This document shows positions 1-11,500 of a stretch of DNA of 20,160 nt, in pieces. Under the pieces are notes generated by a model. That model did not search any database, was not told the origin of the DNA, and saw only the letters and a list, made by a program, of their open reading frames with translations. Position 1 is the first letter of the stretch. Each line of letters opens with the position of its first letter. Made by a program: the position numbers and the translations under genes. Origin of the DNA: Podila epigama (lineage: Eukaryota > Mortierellomycota > Mortierellomycetes > Mortierellales > Mortierellaceae); contig JAAAVE010000407.1 of NCBI GenBank assembly GCA_015679605.1, positions 1 to 20,160 on the forward strand, given 5' to 3'.

Positions 1-863
1 TGGGTAAATTGTCCTCCTCTGTTTTTGCCCACATCCCTGCAGGTTTATTGTCCTCTTTCAAAATACTTTTCGAATTTCCAGACCCATTTTGCTCTAATCT
101 CGCAAAAAGGTGAACAATAATGATACCAAAGAGCCGTCGTGTCACCTCAAACGCGACAGCTATTTATATGGTACACTGGTATCTTTGTACAAGATCCAAA
201 ACGTGTCATGATCTGCTCGTCAAGAGTGGTCTTTAATCCATTTTACTTTTTTTCTTTTTTCTTTTTTAACTGTACCCACATTGTATCTCTTCACACTCTT
301 GTATCACTCCACAAAAGTCACCAACACCCGATATCCATGTTTCTCTCTCTCTTTCTTTATCCCTTATCTTGCTGTCTCTCCTCATTTTTTCTTTTTTCTT
401 TGGGTTCATTCAAAGAACAAAAAGGCACGAATTTTGGTCGATCAAATGGTGGTGGTGGTAGAAGAGTAGTTGTAGTAGTTAGTAGGCAGACATGAAAAGA
501 AGGACGAGGAGGATAGGAGGATACTTTGTTGGCAATACAAAAAAGAATGATAATCAAAGGGGACCAAGGGGGTCTGGCGCTATCAATCATCCCGAAGGAC
601 ATGATATTGAGCAAAAAGGGAGACCGGGACATGAGAAAATGAATGAGAGAGACTTGTTGAGCCTGGACCAAGTTTTGAAAAAGAAAAAAAAGAAAAATAA
701 TCTGCCACCATGACGGACAATGATAATCCCGCATACCGAATGGATACGGACTCAACTGAACTGCAGGGACATGATTATCATACATGTCTAGTCGAGTGTC
801 TCATCCCAGAACCATGGCAATGGCACCATCCATGTTGTGTGTACTCAATTGAAAATGGGGAAC

Positions 864-885
864 TAATAATAATAATAATAATAAT
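864..885. repeat. TAA trinucleotide microsatellite (about 7 units)
   Basis: The sequence shows about seven consecutive TAA units in non-coding sequence. It probably varies in length between strains; no function is implied. Confidence 0.9.
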
Positions 886-949
886 GACGATGGTGACCAC
901 GACGACCCATTGAGCTCAAATCAAGTCTCGACTTTTACTAACCCGATTG

Positions 950-1016
950 TCTTTTTTCTTTTTTCTTTTTCTTTTTCTCTCTTCTTCTTCTCTTCTTCTT
1001 CTTCTTCTTCTCTTCT
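950..1016. repeat. Polypyrimidine tract (CTTTT and TTC runs)
   Basis: An almost pure C/T stretch starts with T-rich CTTTT units and passes into TTC repeats. It explains the Phe/Ser-rich frames on one strand and the Lys/Glu-rich frames on the other, which I do not regard as genes. Such tracts are frequent in fungal promoters. Confidence 0.85.
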
Positions 1017-1334
1017 ATTTATCCTTGTCGTTGCTCTGTTGCAACTTCCCTTTCCACATTGCCATATACCGTCTTGGCTCCCATTCCACTTCCTGGCACT
1101 CTTTCCTTCACTTCCCTCCCTCCTTCCCTCCTCGACATTCGCGTGGCATCTGTCCATATCCACATTCACATTCACATTCTCCTCCTCCTCCTTGGTCATA
1201 ACACCCTCTGCCCATGCGCGGTTAACCTACTTGGGACAATCCATTGTTTTACAACCATAAAAATAGTAACGTTCCGTTTTTGTTACAAAAACACAACCCT
1301 CTTTTTTTCATCTCCACATACATTCTCTTTCTTT

Positions 1335-1352
1335 TCTCTCTCTCTCTCTCTC
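1335..1352. repeat. CT dinucleotide run
   Basis: A run of about nine TC units lies roughly 300 bp before the chosen start of the downstream membrane protein gene. It could be part of its promoter or leader. Confidence 0.85.
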
Positions 1353-1406
1353 CACAACAGCACCTGAATGGTATCTTCATCCTCATCCTCATTTTCACCC
1401 TATTAT

Positions 1407-1438
1407 CAACAACAACAACGACAACAACGACAACAACG
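1407..1438. repeat. CAA/ACAACG trinucleotide-type repeat
   Basis: CAA and CGA triplets alternate here. If the longer in-frame start at 1368 were used, this would encode a Gln/Arg-rich stretch. I consider it more likely part of the 5' leader. Confidence 0.75.
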
Positions 1439-1655
1439 GCTACAACATCAGCAACAAACACTACATTACCCACAGACATCCTTTTATTCACCTTCTTCTT
1501 TTACAACTTCCACTTGCTCAATATATCTCCCACCCTCTTCACCAGCTTCCATTTCCTCGGCAGAGTCGACTGTATTCTCTTCATCGTCTCGGATTATCTG
1601 CTCTCCTTCCAAGAAACAACATATTATCACATCATTGAAATTTCCCGCCATTATC

Positions 1656-3701
1656 ATGTATAACCCCTGGGCTCCTTCCTCTGGTGCCCGCCGTCTAAAG
1701 AAGAAGAAGCATCGCTCAGTTGGAGCGGTCCTATTATCGACTATCCTATCGACGTCAATGCTCTCCGCACGTGGCGATGCACAACTTTCTTCCTCTCCTC
1801 CTCCTCCCCCAACGACTTCATCAACACCTCCACCACCATCAAACAATCTTCTTGAAAAGGATTTACAAGGACCCATGGCCGCACCACCTGTCGAGCCAGG
1901 ACCTCCCCAAACCAGAACGACTGCTCCTCCACCTAAACCCACTGTGGCACCCCCCAAACCCCCTCCAAACACAACTGCAGCCCCGACCAACACCGTACCA
2001 CCCGTCCCGACAGCACCACCCCCAGAACCTGTCATTCCATCCTCGTCTCTCACGACTACCGCGACGACCGTAAAGACCTTCTCCGACAATATCATTACAA
2101 TCAATCCTGCCTCCACACAATCCGCTAGCCAAAACACGCAGTCAACAGAATCTGTCCGACCCACAGAGACACCATATGGACGCTGGGGCTCTGACACCAA
2201 GAGTGGCGGAGTGATGTTGATAGTCTCACTTGTGGTCGTATTTGTGGTCCTGTCTATCATGGGTATTGTTGTGTTTTGTCTCTTCCGGCGGCGGAATGCC
2301 AAACACCGGATGGGTATCTTTGGCAAACCCAATTCGAGCAGCAACAGCTCATCCGCAAGTGGGTTGAATGACCTTGTGGCAGCTGCTGCAACCTCTGGTA
2401 ACAAGGGTCACAGTGGTAGCGACCATGGCATGAGCGCTGGTCCCCGTAGCTCGACACAGACCCCTCGGTCTATGACCGAGTCTGATATGGATCTGAACAA
2501 GGCCTTCTTACAGGAAATGTCTGAACAGCATCAAAACGCGTTGATGACTCGGAAAAGCAGCACACTCTCTCTTGGATCGATGAGGGCACAGCATCAACAA
2601 TATCATAACCGAGCCAGCATGCTCAGTCCAACCTTGCAGGCGACCAGACCTCATTCAATGGGGTCTGGCTACTGGGCTGGGTCGCAAGTCGGGACACCGA
2701 TCCTGGGACCCAGCGGCGGCAACAACTACAGCGCTCATAGCAGTATCGTCATTGGCAGTGGTGACTATATTTCGGGCCCCATGCCATCCTCGGGTGAATT
2801 CCGGACGAGTCAGTATGATGAATCCCATGGTCTTGGGTACGGACTTCCTGCACCGCACATCTATGCGAACGGTAGTAACGGTTCAGGATCTCTTCGATAC
2901 AGCAGCAATGAGATGCTTCTCATGAAGCATCCCCAGGCACCTTTTACGCACTCGAACGGGTCGTCCAGTAGTATGAGTCGGCGGACAAGTCTCTCACCTG
3001 GCCTCTATCCATCGTATGTAGCAGGTCAAGAGAAGAATCAACACAGCCCTGTGGTTCGGTCAAAGACGATTAGCGTGGCCAATGGTGCTGGCGGTTATTC
3101 GCATCATCAACAGCAGCAAGTCAATGGCCAACAACAATCTGACCCAATGTCCCAAAGGAATATCTCTGCTCCAATCCAGCCAATTGCCTCAGGATCGGAG
3201 GAACGTTCGGAATCGAACCCACCTTCGAATGGCGATGGCGCTAATGCTGTAACAACATTTTTGTCCACCGGAACGACAGTCATGGGAGCCGGAGGTGAGG
3301 AACAAAGACGTTCCTTGACGCCAGGCTTTCATGGTGGATCGTCATTGGGACAGACAGGCTCAGTTGCTGGTCTGCCGTCTAGTTTGGGCTCAGATAAGGC
3401 AATTGAGCATCCACAGCAACAGCAATGGCGACCCCATTCCATGTCTGCGGTTTATAGTTCGGAGCACAACAACAACTCATTGCCACCCATGACGCTAGAA
3501 ATCCCGCCAGCTATTACGACACGACGCCGTTCACAAATGCCAACAAATAGCATGTATTCGAACCAGGGTGAGGTCCCACAAATGTATTACACCAACGCGT
3601 CCAGTCATGTCTACCACCCACCACCACCACCGTCCACTCCGCAATCCAGGCCATTGTCAAGCAATCTCCCCTCACATCCTTCTTTGCCCGAGGAGTCTTG
3701 A
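1656..3701 (+). CDS. Single-pass type I membrane protein with Pro-rich ectodomain (unknown function, sensor-like layout)
   Basis: I do not recognise an orthologue; the layout is what can be read. The start at 1656 gives 681 residues and places a basic stretch (residues 12-20) directly before a hydrophobic core (about 22-36) and a plausible signal peptidase site after Ala42. Residues 43 to about 180 form a Pro/Thr/Ser-rich ectodomain with PPPPP and APPPKP blocks, probably O-mannosylated. A transmembrane helix spans about 186-211 and is followed by FRRRNAKHR, a positive-inside anchor. The remaining roughly 470 residues are a Ser/Gly/Gln-rich cytoplasmic tail with basic Ser/Thr sites (RRTS, RKSS, RRRS). 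This resembles fungal wall-stress sensors or Axl2/Mid2-like proteins in layout only. An in-frame ATG at 1368 would add 96 low-complexity residues and bury the signal peptide, so I reject it. No intron is needed. The gene converges on the small minus-strand ORF. Confidence 0.8.
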   Translation: MYNPWAPSSGARRLKKKKHRSVGAVLLSTILSTSMLSARGDAQLSSSPPPPPTTSSTPPPPSNNLLEKDLQGPMAAPPVEPGPPQTRTTAPPPKPTVAPPKPPPNTTAAPTNTVPPVPTAPPPEPVIPSSSLTTTATTVKTFSDNIITINPASTQSASQNTQSTESVRPTETPYGRWGSDTKSGGVMLIVSLVVVFVVLSIMGIVVFCLFRRRNAKHRMGIFGKPNSSSNSSSASGLNDLVAAAATSGNKGHSGSDHGMSAGPRSSTQTPRSMTESDMDLNKAFLQEMSEQHQNALMTRKSSTLSLGSMRAQHQQYHNRASMLSPTLQATRPHSMGSGYWAGSQVGTPILGPSGGNNYSAHSSIVIGSGDYISGPMPSSGEFRTSQYDESHGLGYGLPAPHIYANGSNGSGSLRYSSNEMLLMKHPQAPFTHSNGSSSSMSRRTSLSPGLYPSYVAGQEKNQHSPVVRSKTISVANGAGGYSHHQQQQVNGQQQSDPMSQRNISAPIQPIASGSEERSESNPPSNGDGANAVTTFLSTGTTVMGAGGEEQRRSLTPGFHGGSSLGQTGSVAGLPSSLGSDKAIEHPQQQQWRPHSMSAVYSSEHNNNSLPPMTLEIPPAITTRRRSQMPTNSMYSNQGEVPQMYYTNASSHVYHPPPPPSTPQSRPLSSNLPSHPSLPEES

Positions 3702-3885
3702 GTTTTTTTTTTTGGGCATTGGTCGATAAATGGGAATACACTTGCTACTTGCTTAGAACACCTCTAATAATATTAAAAAAAAACAACATTTTACTATTGT
3801 ATCCCACTTGTCCACACGATTTGTTTTCCAATTGCCCTATTATGATAAGGCAAACTAACTAACGCAGTTTATCTTATCTATCCAT
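3702..3885. other. Convergent intergenic spacer
   Basis: This 184 bp AT-rich spacer separates two converging reading frames. It contains a T run just after the stop and AATAATATTAAAA-type sequence near 3765-3780 that could serve as a polyadenylation efficiency element for the plus-strand gene. I see no gene in it. Confidence 0.5.
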
Positions 3886-4269
3886 CTATGCAATTGGGTC
3901 AATTGGCGCATGGTACCCTCCATATTCATTCCCAACATAATGTACAACCCCAAAATCAGAACAGCCATCGATGATCAAATAACAATGCCCGCTACGGTGT
4001 GTCAAGACCGGTGCCCATGTGTGGACCTCGCCTTGGTCAAGGATGACGACAGGTGTGCGATGGACTCTGTCTTCTGGGTCACGGTATTCTACCTGGAAGG
4101 CTCTCGGACCCAGGTACCCATCATCATCATCGTCATCATCAGCAGCGTTAGCATCGCCACAACTCCGGACAGAGAAAACGCCATGGATCTCGCCGCCGCG
4201 ACAGAGAGATGGGGTCCATTCGAGGTAGAGTTCTGCAGTCAAGGTACACGCTCCAGCGTTTGCAGGCAT
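3886..4269 (-). CDS. Small hypothetical protein, 127 residues
   Basis: I do not recognise this protein. The ATG at 4269 gives 127 residues beginning MPANAGACTLTAELYLEW and ending APIDPIA. It has a run of seven Asp around residues 43-49, encoded by a CAT/CGT microsatellite on the plus strand, and several Cys, His and Gly residues. There is no signal peptide or membrane segment. The composition outside the Asp run is that of a folded, strand-rich protein, which supports a real gene. The same frame stays open upstream to 4617, but that extension reads through a TTGTTCC tandem repeat and is low in information. A TATA-like TTTATAT lies about 50 bp before the chosen ATG on the minus strand. It is in tandem with, and downstream of, the TBC gene. 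An upstream exon cannot be excluded. Confidence 0.5.
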   Translation of the reverse strand: MPANAGACTLTAELYLEWTPSLCRGGEIHGVFSVRSCGDANAADDDDDDDGYLGPRAFQVEYRDPEDRVHRTPVVILDQGEVHTWAPVLTHRSGHCYLIIDGCSDFGVVHYVGNEYGGYHAPIDPIA

Positions 4270-4561
4270 GACCGCGGTGGTATTTAAAGAAGAAAAAGCG
4301 GTTGGTGACGGGTTGATATAAATGTCTTTTTTACGGCTGGGAATGTGGGCTAGGCGGTGGTCCCAGACGACCTGCGCCGGGCGACCTGCTGGATAGCTGG
4401 AAAGCATGCTTTTTGAGACTACTGGTGAGTTGGACAAGAGAGGAATGGGTATAGGAAAGGGGGAGTGATAGGAAGGCCTGTTTGACTGGCTCGGTGCGAA
4501 TATGATTCCTCCCATGGTTTTTATATGTGAGTGAAGAAGGAGACTGGCGCAGTCGCGATCC

Positions 4562-4589
4562 TTGTTCCTTGTTCCTTGTTCCTTGTTCC
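4562..4589. repeat. Tandem heptamer repeat TTGTTCC x4
   Basis: Four perfect consecutive copies of TTGTTCC can be read directly. The heptamer length shifts the frame with every unit, which argues against a coding role. Confidence 0.95.
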
Positions 4590-4627
4590 TCTTTCGCATG
4601 CAAACGTACACAATCAATCTCGAGCAT

Positions 4628-4633
4628 TTTATT
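4628..4633 (-). terminator. AATAAA polyadenylation signal of the TBC gene
   Basis: AATAAA is present on the minus strand, about 62 bp past the stop codon of the TBC gene, within an A/T-rich stretch. Position and sequence fit a canonical poly(A) signal. Confidence 0.6.
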
Positions 4634-4694
4634 TTATCACGATATTAATAAGGATAAAAAAAAAAAGTGAGAACAAAAACTGTCTTGAGCTTTT

Positions 4695-7575
4695 TCACTT
4701 GCGTGAGGAAGCTGTGTTGGCACGGGCAGCCTTTCGCTTGGCCCGAAACTGCTCATAACGGCGGTCAATATCCCTGGTAGTGAGGTCAAAAGAACCCATC
4801 CGCTTGAAGCAAGCCTCCATCAACTTGTGACAGTCGATAAGGCGCTTGGGTATATTCTACAAGATGTTTTAAGAGAGATGGAGAGCACATTGTTTAATAT
4901 ACACCATAGAAACAAGGAGCTGGTAGGAAAATATATGTTGACACACCAATTTTGCCACATATTTATGCACGCGCATGAAAGATTATTACCTGCACCACTT
5001 GAAACACTTCAAGAGGGTCGTCAATCTTGGAGATTTCGGCTTCGTGAAGCCGAAGGATGGTCAGGGCCATGCGGAAGAGGATCTTGCGACCCTCATAAAA
5101 GAAACAATCCCATACACGCAGGATGGACTATGATGTACCATGAAGAAAAAGTATTACATATGACACGATTAGCCATTGATTCATAGAGAGAAGAAAACAT
5201 CAAGTATCCCTCCACTACCATTATATCTCCCTTTACCTCCACTGGAAGAATGTTGATAAAAAGCGTCAGGAACCAATGGCTCGTGACAAGGGTCACGGTC
5301 GGTAGACCGCCACCTTCGTCCATCTCGACCGATGTGGCTCCATTCGAGAACTTTGTCCAAATGTTGGGTAAACGTTCCATAACGAGGGTCATGAGCACGG
5401 CTTGGTCAATGTTGGCGCCCTCCATTGTCACATCGTACATGCCCTCGGGCAAAAAGTTTTGAATAATCACTGTCAGCGTCCAGAATGAGTGTTCCTCGTT
5501 CATGAAAAGGAGCAGCATCCCTGCAATATAGTTGAGCGATTGACAGTACCCAATCGTAGGACAATGGAGACTGAACGCGAGTAGGACGCGGCGTAGGGAC
5601 TGAATGGCCGGTACGTTCTCTGTCGAGAGTTGTGATCCTCCATCGTTCTGCTGTGTGATTTGTGATTTGAAGTTGATGTTTTCTGGAAACGTCCTGTGAA
5701 GGTCTACGTAGTATTTCGTTCAAACGCACACATCTTTCTTATGAGTACCGTCATTTTCCCTACTTTTGAGAAACATCGAAAAGCACAAAGAGCTCTCACT
5801 TGGTCCTACCTCGTTCAATTACTTCAGCATGCTCATTGGCGGATCCCTTGGCCTTGGCCAAAGCAACCAGCTTCTTGAACACACCAGGATTTGCTTTGCA
5901 CTTGTCCTCTGCTCCGCTGTAATGAAACCATGCCTACAAAAAGAAGGAGAAAAAAAAAAGAGTTTGCTTCTTGGATGAGCTTTTACTGATTTTCATCTGT
6001 CTTTATATTGCACTTCATCTTTTTGAGCCATACTCGTCATTTTTTTTCTTTGCTCCAATGTTAGTCTCCTCGCCGCACTTTGCATTTTCTCCATCTTTTA
6101 CCTCGCCTCGCAACGCTGGTGGAATCCCTTTACGAATGTATCGCTTTACTGGGTTTGACATAGAGGGAGGAGAGAAAAAAAAAAGTTAGATCCCACGATT
6201 GTATCTTACTGAAACGAAAACATGATCATGTAGTCAATAACTCCTATCTCAAACTTTACGTTTTGCGGACCGAGGAGGCAATTGACCATGCGAGTCATTC
6301 ATGAAGATGGCCCACTTTTGACGACGCCTTTCCATGATGGGTATATAGTATGTCTCAAAGACAACGAATTCATGGTGAGAAAGCCATTGTGATTCCTTCT
6401 TGAAGCCGTATTGGTCCCTAACAGACAGACAAAAAGAAAAGAGGAGGTTATGAATTTTTGAATGTTTGCTTTTTGCCACTTTCATTGTCATTCCGCGGAT
6501 GCTACAGCCCAAACAAAAAGTGAAAAAAAAGGAATACAGATAGCACGCTCCAACAAAGGAAAAAAAACATTGAGCTATAGCTACATCATGATTTTTACCG
6601 TTCAACATGATCCTCGTTCGTATTTTCGGCAGTGACGATGGGTTTGAGCCGTGAGGAAGACTTTGCTTTTGGTTTCGAGTCACCTAGGTGAGCTGTAGGC
6701 GTACCGTTGAAGGAACGTGTCTCCTTGGAAGATTCCTTGATCAATTGGTGTTGTGTGGTCGGTGTTTGCGAGTAGAGCGTCAACTTTGGTGTGGAGCGTG
6801 ATGCTACATGATTGGCTTGCACTTGCAGACCCCCACCACCACCGCCACCTCCTCCTCCTCCTTGTCCGCCAGCTCCGACACTACTGCTTCCACTGGCACC
6901 ACTTGGGTATGGCCATTGCTGTCCTGAGGTAGCTGGTTGGTAATTGGGTGACATTGGTTGCTGTTGTGTTTCTTGTTGATAATGTTTCTGATCCTGTTGG
7001 TGGTAGTATTGTTGCTGTTGCTGCTGTTGTTGATGTTGCTGTTGTTGATTTGATGGTTGCCAATACTGCTGATCGCCGTTCTGGTTTAGATGCATCTGGT
7101 GCTGGTGCTGGTGCTGCGGTGGAGGTGGACGTTGCTGACGATGACGCTGTTGATAGTGGTGGTGGTTAGGGTATTCATCCTGGTCTGGTCCGTTGGTGCT
7201 ACTGTTTCCACTGCTGTTTCCACTTCCGGTGCGGTGCAGGGTTGTTGTTGGGACTGATCCGTTGGAATTGTTGTTGTCGACGGAGGGTGAGGACATACCC
7301 CCATAGGCATCCAGTTGAGCCCTTGTCAACGATGGTGAATCGATGTATAAATGGTGGAAATGGCTCCGGAGACCATGAACAGCAGCGTCCGCTGTGTGGG
7401 AGCGAGCACGGCCAGCGATGTTGTCGACTGATTTGCTGGACTTTAGCTGACGCCGGTGTTGCGTCCCTGAGGCTGCTGGTGGATATGCTGGATCAATGGC
7501 AGGTGCACCCTGGACTAAATAATCATTGCTTTTGTTCCGTGATATAGATAGAGGTGCGGGGGTGGCCATGGCCAT
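4695..7575 (-). CDS. TBC-domain Rab GTPase-activating protein, 7 exons, 690 residues
   Basis: This protein accelerates GTP hydrolysis by a Rab/Ypt GTPase and so switches off a step in vesicle traffic. Exons, 5' to 3', are 7575-6599, 6417-6260, 6148-6102, 5933-5810, 5703-5237, 5127-4990 and 4856-4695; phases agree at all six junctions. The TBC domain covers about residues 385-630. It opens with [19 protein letters not shown], carries the arginine-finger motif IERDLHRT (Arg439) and the glutamine-finger motif GYCQSLN (Gln490), and continues through [27 protein letters not shown] and [10 protein letters not shown]. Both catalytic fingers are intact, so it should be active. The first 325 residues are one large low-complexity exon with polyGln, His/Gln and an 11-residue Gly run. 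The start MAMATPAP was chosen because upstream in-frame sequence is promoter-like; the open frame does extend to 7752. The target Rab cannot be assigned from sequence. Confidence in the family is very high. Confidence 0.93.
6836..7150 (-). repeat. PolyGln/PolyGly-coding low-complexity tract in TBC exon 1
   Basis: Within the first coding exon of the TBC gene, CAA/CAG-rich codons encode runs of Gln mixed with His, followed by a run of Gly codons (6836-6862 on the plus strand appears as CCACC/TCC repeats). These are coding microsatellites that probably differ in length between strains. They are likely disordered and may mediate condensation or protein contacts. Confidence 0.8.
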
Positions 7576-7790
7576 GGTTCCTTTTTTGAAGAAGATGGAG
7601 AGAGTGTTGAGTGTGAGAGTGAGAGAGTGGTTGCTTGAAAGCGAGTTACCAGACGCAAGGGGTGACTGTAGTGGTGAGTGTTGATGTGGTTGAGATGGGA
7701 ACAAAACAAAGGCAAGTTTTGTAGCCAGGGAAAAAAAAAAAGGTTGGGTCAATGTAACTTTGGTGGTAAATGTTTAGTTGGTTCAGATGA

Positions 7791-7860
7791 GGATGAATGA
7801 ATGGATGGATGAGAAGAGAAGAGAAGAGATGTGATGGGATGGGATGGGATGAGATGGATG
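7791..7860. repeat. GATGG / AAGAG / GGGAT simple-repeat cluster
   Basis: Consecutive short purine-rich units (GGAT, AGAAG, GGGAT) lie about 220-290 bp upstream of the TBC start codon. They are pyrimidine-rich on the gene's own strand, as in the other promoters of this window. Confidence 0.8.
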
Positions 7861-8100
7861 CAAAAGAAAAGTGTCTTTTTGTTCCTTTGACAAAGAAAAG
7901 ATGTATCAAAAAAAAGGGTCAGAAAAGTTGAGCCTACAGCAGACAGACAGACCGATGGGTGCGACAGGCTCTCTCTTTCTCTTTTGTGGATGGATGGAAG
8001 GATAAGTTAAACAATTGAGTGAAGCACAATTGAACGATGAACAGTGAACAATTGAACAATGAAAGGTTGAAAGAATTAAGAACAAAAGAATGAAAAAGAC

Positions 8101-8131
8101 TGATGTCAACTAAAAATGACAATTGACATCA
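8101..8131. promoter_or_regulatory. 9 bp perfect inverted repeat with CRE-like half sites
   Basis: TGATGTCAA at 8101-8109 is mirrored by TTGACATCA at 8123-8131 with a 13 bp spacer. The core TGATGTCA/TGACATCA differs by one base from the bZIP site TGACGTCA. It lies about 530 bp upstream of the TBC start, so it could be a bZIP operator, but this is inference from the pattern alone. Confidence 0.35.
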
Positions 8132-8463
8132 CATGGAGTCCCCATCCAAACCACACACACACACTTTTCTCCTCCCCCCACAAAACGCCAACACCAACCA
8201 AGTCGGACACGTCTCTCTCTTCCCTCACTCTTCAACAAAAGAAGAGGGAATGCGATGCATGTCACACAAAAAAAATGTACACATGATGCTTTTTTTTCTT
8301 GTTTCGTTTCGTTTTTGTTGTTGGTCAGTCAACACCTGAAGGATCTGCATTGGGTATGTGACATGATATTGTCTGTACACACGTAATGTATTCAGTACAC
8401 ACATTCCCACACACACACGCGCACATAAATAAGTACTGTACAAGTGAGTACTCATTCCTACGC

Positions 8464-8512
8464 ATGCACACACAAACATACACACACAAAAACACATACA
8501 CACAAAATACAT
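8464..8512. repeat. CA-rich microsatellite
   Basis: Interrupted CA dinucleotide runs sit just past the symplekin poly(A) signal. They explain the Cys/Val-rich frames on the minus strand, which are not genes. Confidence 0.8.
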
Positions 8513-8559
8513 GCCATGTCTTTATGGTCCGTTGAGGTGCGGTCCACTTTGACAACAGA

Positions 8560-8565
8560 TTTATT
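8560..8565 (-). terminator. AATAAA polyadenylation signal of symplekin
   Basis: AATAAA on the minus strand begins 17 bp past the symplekin stop codon (8582). It is close to the stop, which would give a very short 3' UTR, but no better hexamer was seen nearby. Confidence 0.5.
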
Positions 8566-8581
8566 TCCGCAATTGGATCCT

Positions 8582-11500
8582 TCACTGTTGTGGATCCTCT
8601 TGCTTTTGTTCAGGGACATTGCTTGTCCCATTCGCATCAACGGGCTGCTCACTGGTCATTGCTTCAGTGGTCCCTTCCCTAGTCGCTTCTGTAGTACCAT
8701 GCGACGTCGTTCCTGCCACATCCATCGATGTAGCACTTGCTTCTTCTCCTGCTCCTGCTCCTGCTCCTGCTTCTACTTCTACTTTGACCCCTTCTCCTTC
8801 TACTTTTACCCCTCCTGCTACTGATGTTGATGCTGTCGTTGCTGAGGTTGCTGCTACAGCTGCCACATTCTGCATATTCACTTGCTTGGCTGCTCCACCT
8901 CCAACGCGTCGTCCCGACGATTTCGCCTTATTATACGCGTCCACTGCCTCCTTGAGCGATGGCTCCATCGCCAACACCTCCTTCAGCTGAGGTTTCGGCA
9001 AAGTAGCAAGAACACTACTGCTCGTAGGCTGCATCAACTTGGCACACCGAACAAATCCCTTCCACAAGACTGGTCGCGTCCACACCTTCTTGCCTACCAG
9101 TCGTGCCAAAATCATACTGTTCACAAATCCGACCAAGTTCTTGTACAATGTAATCGCTTGAATCACAGTTCTCATGAACAACGACGGGATCGTCGGTTGG
9201 TCAAGTAGCTGCTGTAATACCACCGCAATAATCTCGGATTTGTAAATCTCGGGGTGATTGAAGCAAATGTCCATGGCTACATGAAGAAAACAAAACAAAA
9301 AAATGAATCAATGAATCACATTGCTCTTTCTTTCCTTTTTTTTTTCCACACCAATGTGAAGAACGAGCCTGAATATTACCTTCACAAGCGGCTTTCCATC
9401 CAACTGTATCCTCCATCAAATGCAACTCAATTAGCAGCTCTGATGGCGAAAGGATAGGATCCTTGGATTGCTTGGATCCTGATTGTGACGATACAGTTGC
9501 AAGTGACTGTCCAGGTACCGCATCAGCAGAACTGCTCTCCCTTCGGTTTCCTCCCGCTAGACCATTCACCATCGCGCTGTTATTGTTACCCAACGCAACT
9601 GATCGACCGCCGGTCAAAAGCTTCAAGAACACGTCCGTCACCGTCCTGCGCTCACGTTCTGTGCCCTTGAGCAAACCAACGATCCGAGGCAACCCTGCCA
9701 ACGCCTCCTCCTTATTCAATCCACTGACAATTGGCACCAAGAACCTTGCATTCAAGTCATGTTGCACAACCGCCTGCTGTACCGCACTAACGAGCTCTGG
9801 TGCCGGCCGAACTAGAAAAAAATACAAGCATAAAGATAATTAATGAATGATTAATACTCTAATCAATCTCCCTCTTCTTATTTCTCTTTTATCACTACAA
9901 AATACTATTCCAGACCACACACTCTCTTCTTCTTCTTCCAAAACAAAATGACACAATGTTTACCTCCGTCAGTCAGAATATTGACAATTCTGAGAATAAG
10001 CATCTCAGCACCCAAAGGAAAGTCCCTGATCAATACCAACAACTTTGGAGAATCTTGCTTGATGGCTTTGATAAGTGGTGGAATCCTCACTCGGACAACA
10101 CGCTGTACAAACGGATCAAAAGAGCCATAGTGCGTAAACAATACCTGCAGCAACGTATTGTTTTTGGCGCACAACGAAAAGTACAGATCCAAAAGACGTC
10201 CAATATCTTCCTCTGCCTGAATAAAAGCCGCTCCTCCGATGCCTCCTGGTCCTGGTACTGATACTGGTGCTGGAGCTGGTTCCACAGAGCCCACAGCGTT
10301 AGGCATGGGCTCATCCTTGACTTCCGTCTTCACCTCAGTCTTGATCTCCTCCTTATGTGAAGAATGTTCATCCTGTGGTGCAGACGCATCCGTCATCTTC
10401 ACATCCGTGGACGCTGATTCAGTGGGCTGTGTGACCTCCTCACGCTTTGGGACAGGATAATCCCGGAGAGCTTCCAGTTGTGTCAGTGCAAATTGTTCTA
10501 CTCGAGGACCTACTGTCTCATGCTCGAGGTACCACTTCTTGGCCGTAATGATGGCCAGTGTTCGCTGATGTCTCTCTGGGTGGGCAGTATAACGAAGGAT
10601 AATTTCGAGGGCATGGTCGCGGCTAGTAGGCCGCAAGTTGACAATATCGCGCAAGCATGACATGCCCACCTGAACCCTGGCCGGATCATCACAATACTTT
10701 TGAATAATGTCAACTGCTCCCTCAGGCAACTCAGGAACTTCAAGCAAGAATCGCGACAATCCTCGGTCCTTGGAATCCAACTGCGTTGCTCCTGAAGTGA
10801 TGCCATCCAGGATCTTATACAGACACCACAGATATTGGGGCTCTCGGTCCTGCTGTTCGCCATCCCGCTGACACATGTCATCATAACGCCATTCCTCATG
10901 CAGCCAAATGAGGGCCAGATCTCGCCTCTGCTTAAAGTCCGAGCATACATAGTTCACCATCATGTCTTTCATATGCTGGTTGCCATGATGAGCCTCTGCA
11001 GCCGCCTGCTCCGAATTCCTAGGAAACGCCCTGGTCAAGAGTCGCGCAACGATCTTCATCCAGTCAACCTTGGTCACCACCTTCGACGAATGCTCAGCCT
11101 CGGAACCATCAGATGGCACCACAGCCTGACTGTTTTCTCCTGAGGATGCTGCTGTGGCACCCGATGCTGCTGCAATCTCCAAGACTTTTTTGCCTGCTGC
11201 TGCTGCTGCTGCTGGAACAGATACCAAGTGTTCGGAACCGAGGATGCGCAAGAACGTCTCCTTCAAAAGATCCCGTGCGGGCGCTTGAACTACATCCGTA
11301 GGGTATTGATCTGATGGCTCAAATGGCTTAATTTGGAATGTTTCCTTCTTGAGTTGATGTTGTTCCAATTTCGCCTCCACTTTCGGCTCAACCTTGGGCT
11401 CCTTTTCATCTTTTTTCCGTGCTGGCGCTGCCGCTATAACCGAGTCTGTGCGAGCCACAATAGGCCGGGGAGGGAGTTTGACAGGCGTGTGTTTTGGAGG

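Larger units (their letters stand above)
1..1655. other. Non-coding upstream region with low-complexity tracts
   Basis: I see no supportable gene here. Reading frames in this stretch encode only low-complexity peptides caused by pyrimidine runs. The region holds a TAA microsatellite near 864-885, TTC/CTTTT pyrimidine runs near 950-1016, a CT run near 1335-1352 and CAA-type repeats near 1407-1438. The last part (about 1200 onward) is likely the promoter and 5' leader of the membrane protein gene starting at 1656, since pyrimidine-rich tracts are common upstream of fungal starts. The first few hundred bases might belong to the flank of a gene outside the window. Confidence 0.55.
4270..4694. other. 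Spacer between TBC gene and small ORF, with TATA-like site and tandem repeat
   Basis: On the minus strand this stretch holds the 3' end signals of the TBC gene (AATAAA at 4633-4628), a TTGTTCC tandem repeat, and then a TATA-like TTTATAT near 4317-4324 that could serve the small ORF starting at 4269. An open frame runs through most of it, but its predicted peptide looks random. Confidence 0.45.
7576..8581. other. 1 kb spacer: TBC promoter and symplekin 3' flank
   Basis: No credible gene is seen. Read on the minus strand, the left part (7576 to about 8130) should hold the promoter of the TBC gene and the right part the 3' UTR of symplekin. It contains GATGG/AAGAG repeats, four copies of ACAATTGA, a 9 bp inverted repeat at 8101-8131, and several CA-rich tracts near 8153-8164, 8409-8420 and 8464-8506. 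Confidence 0.6.
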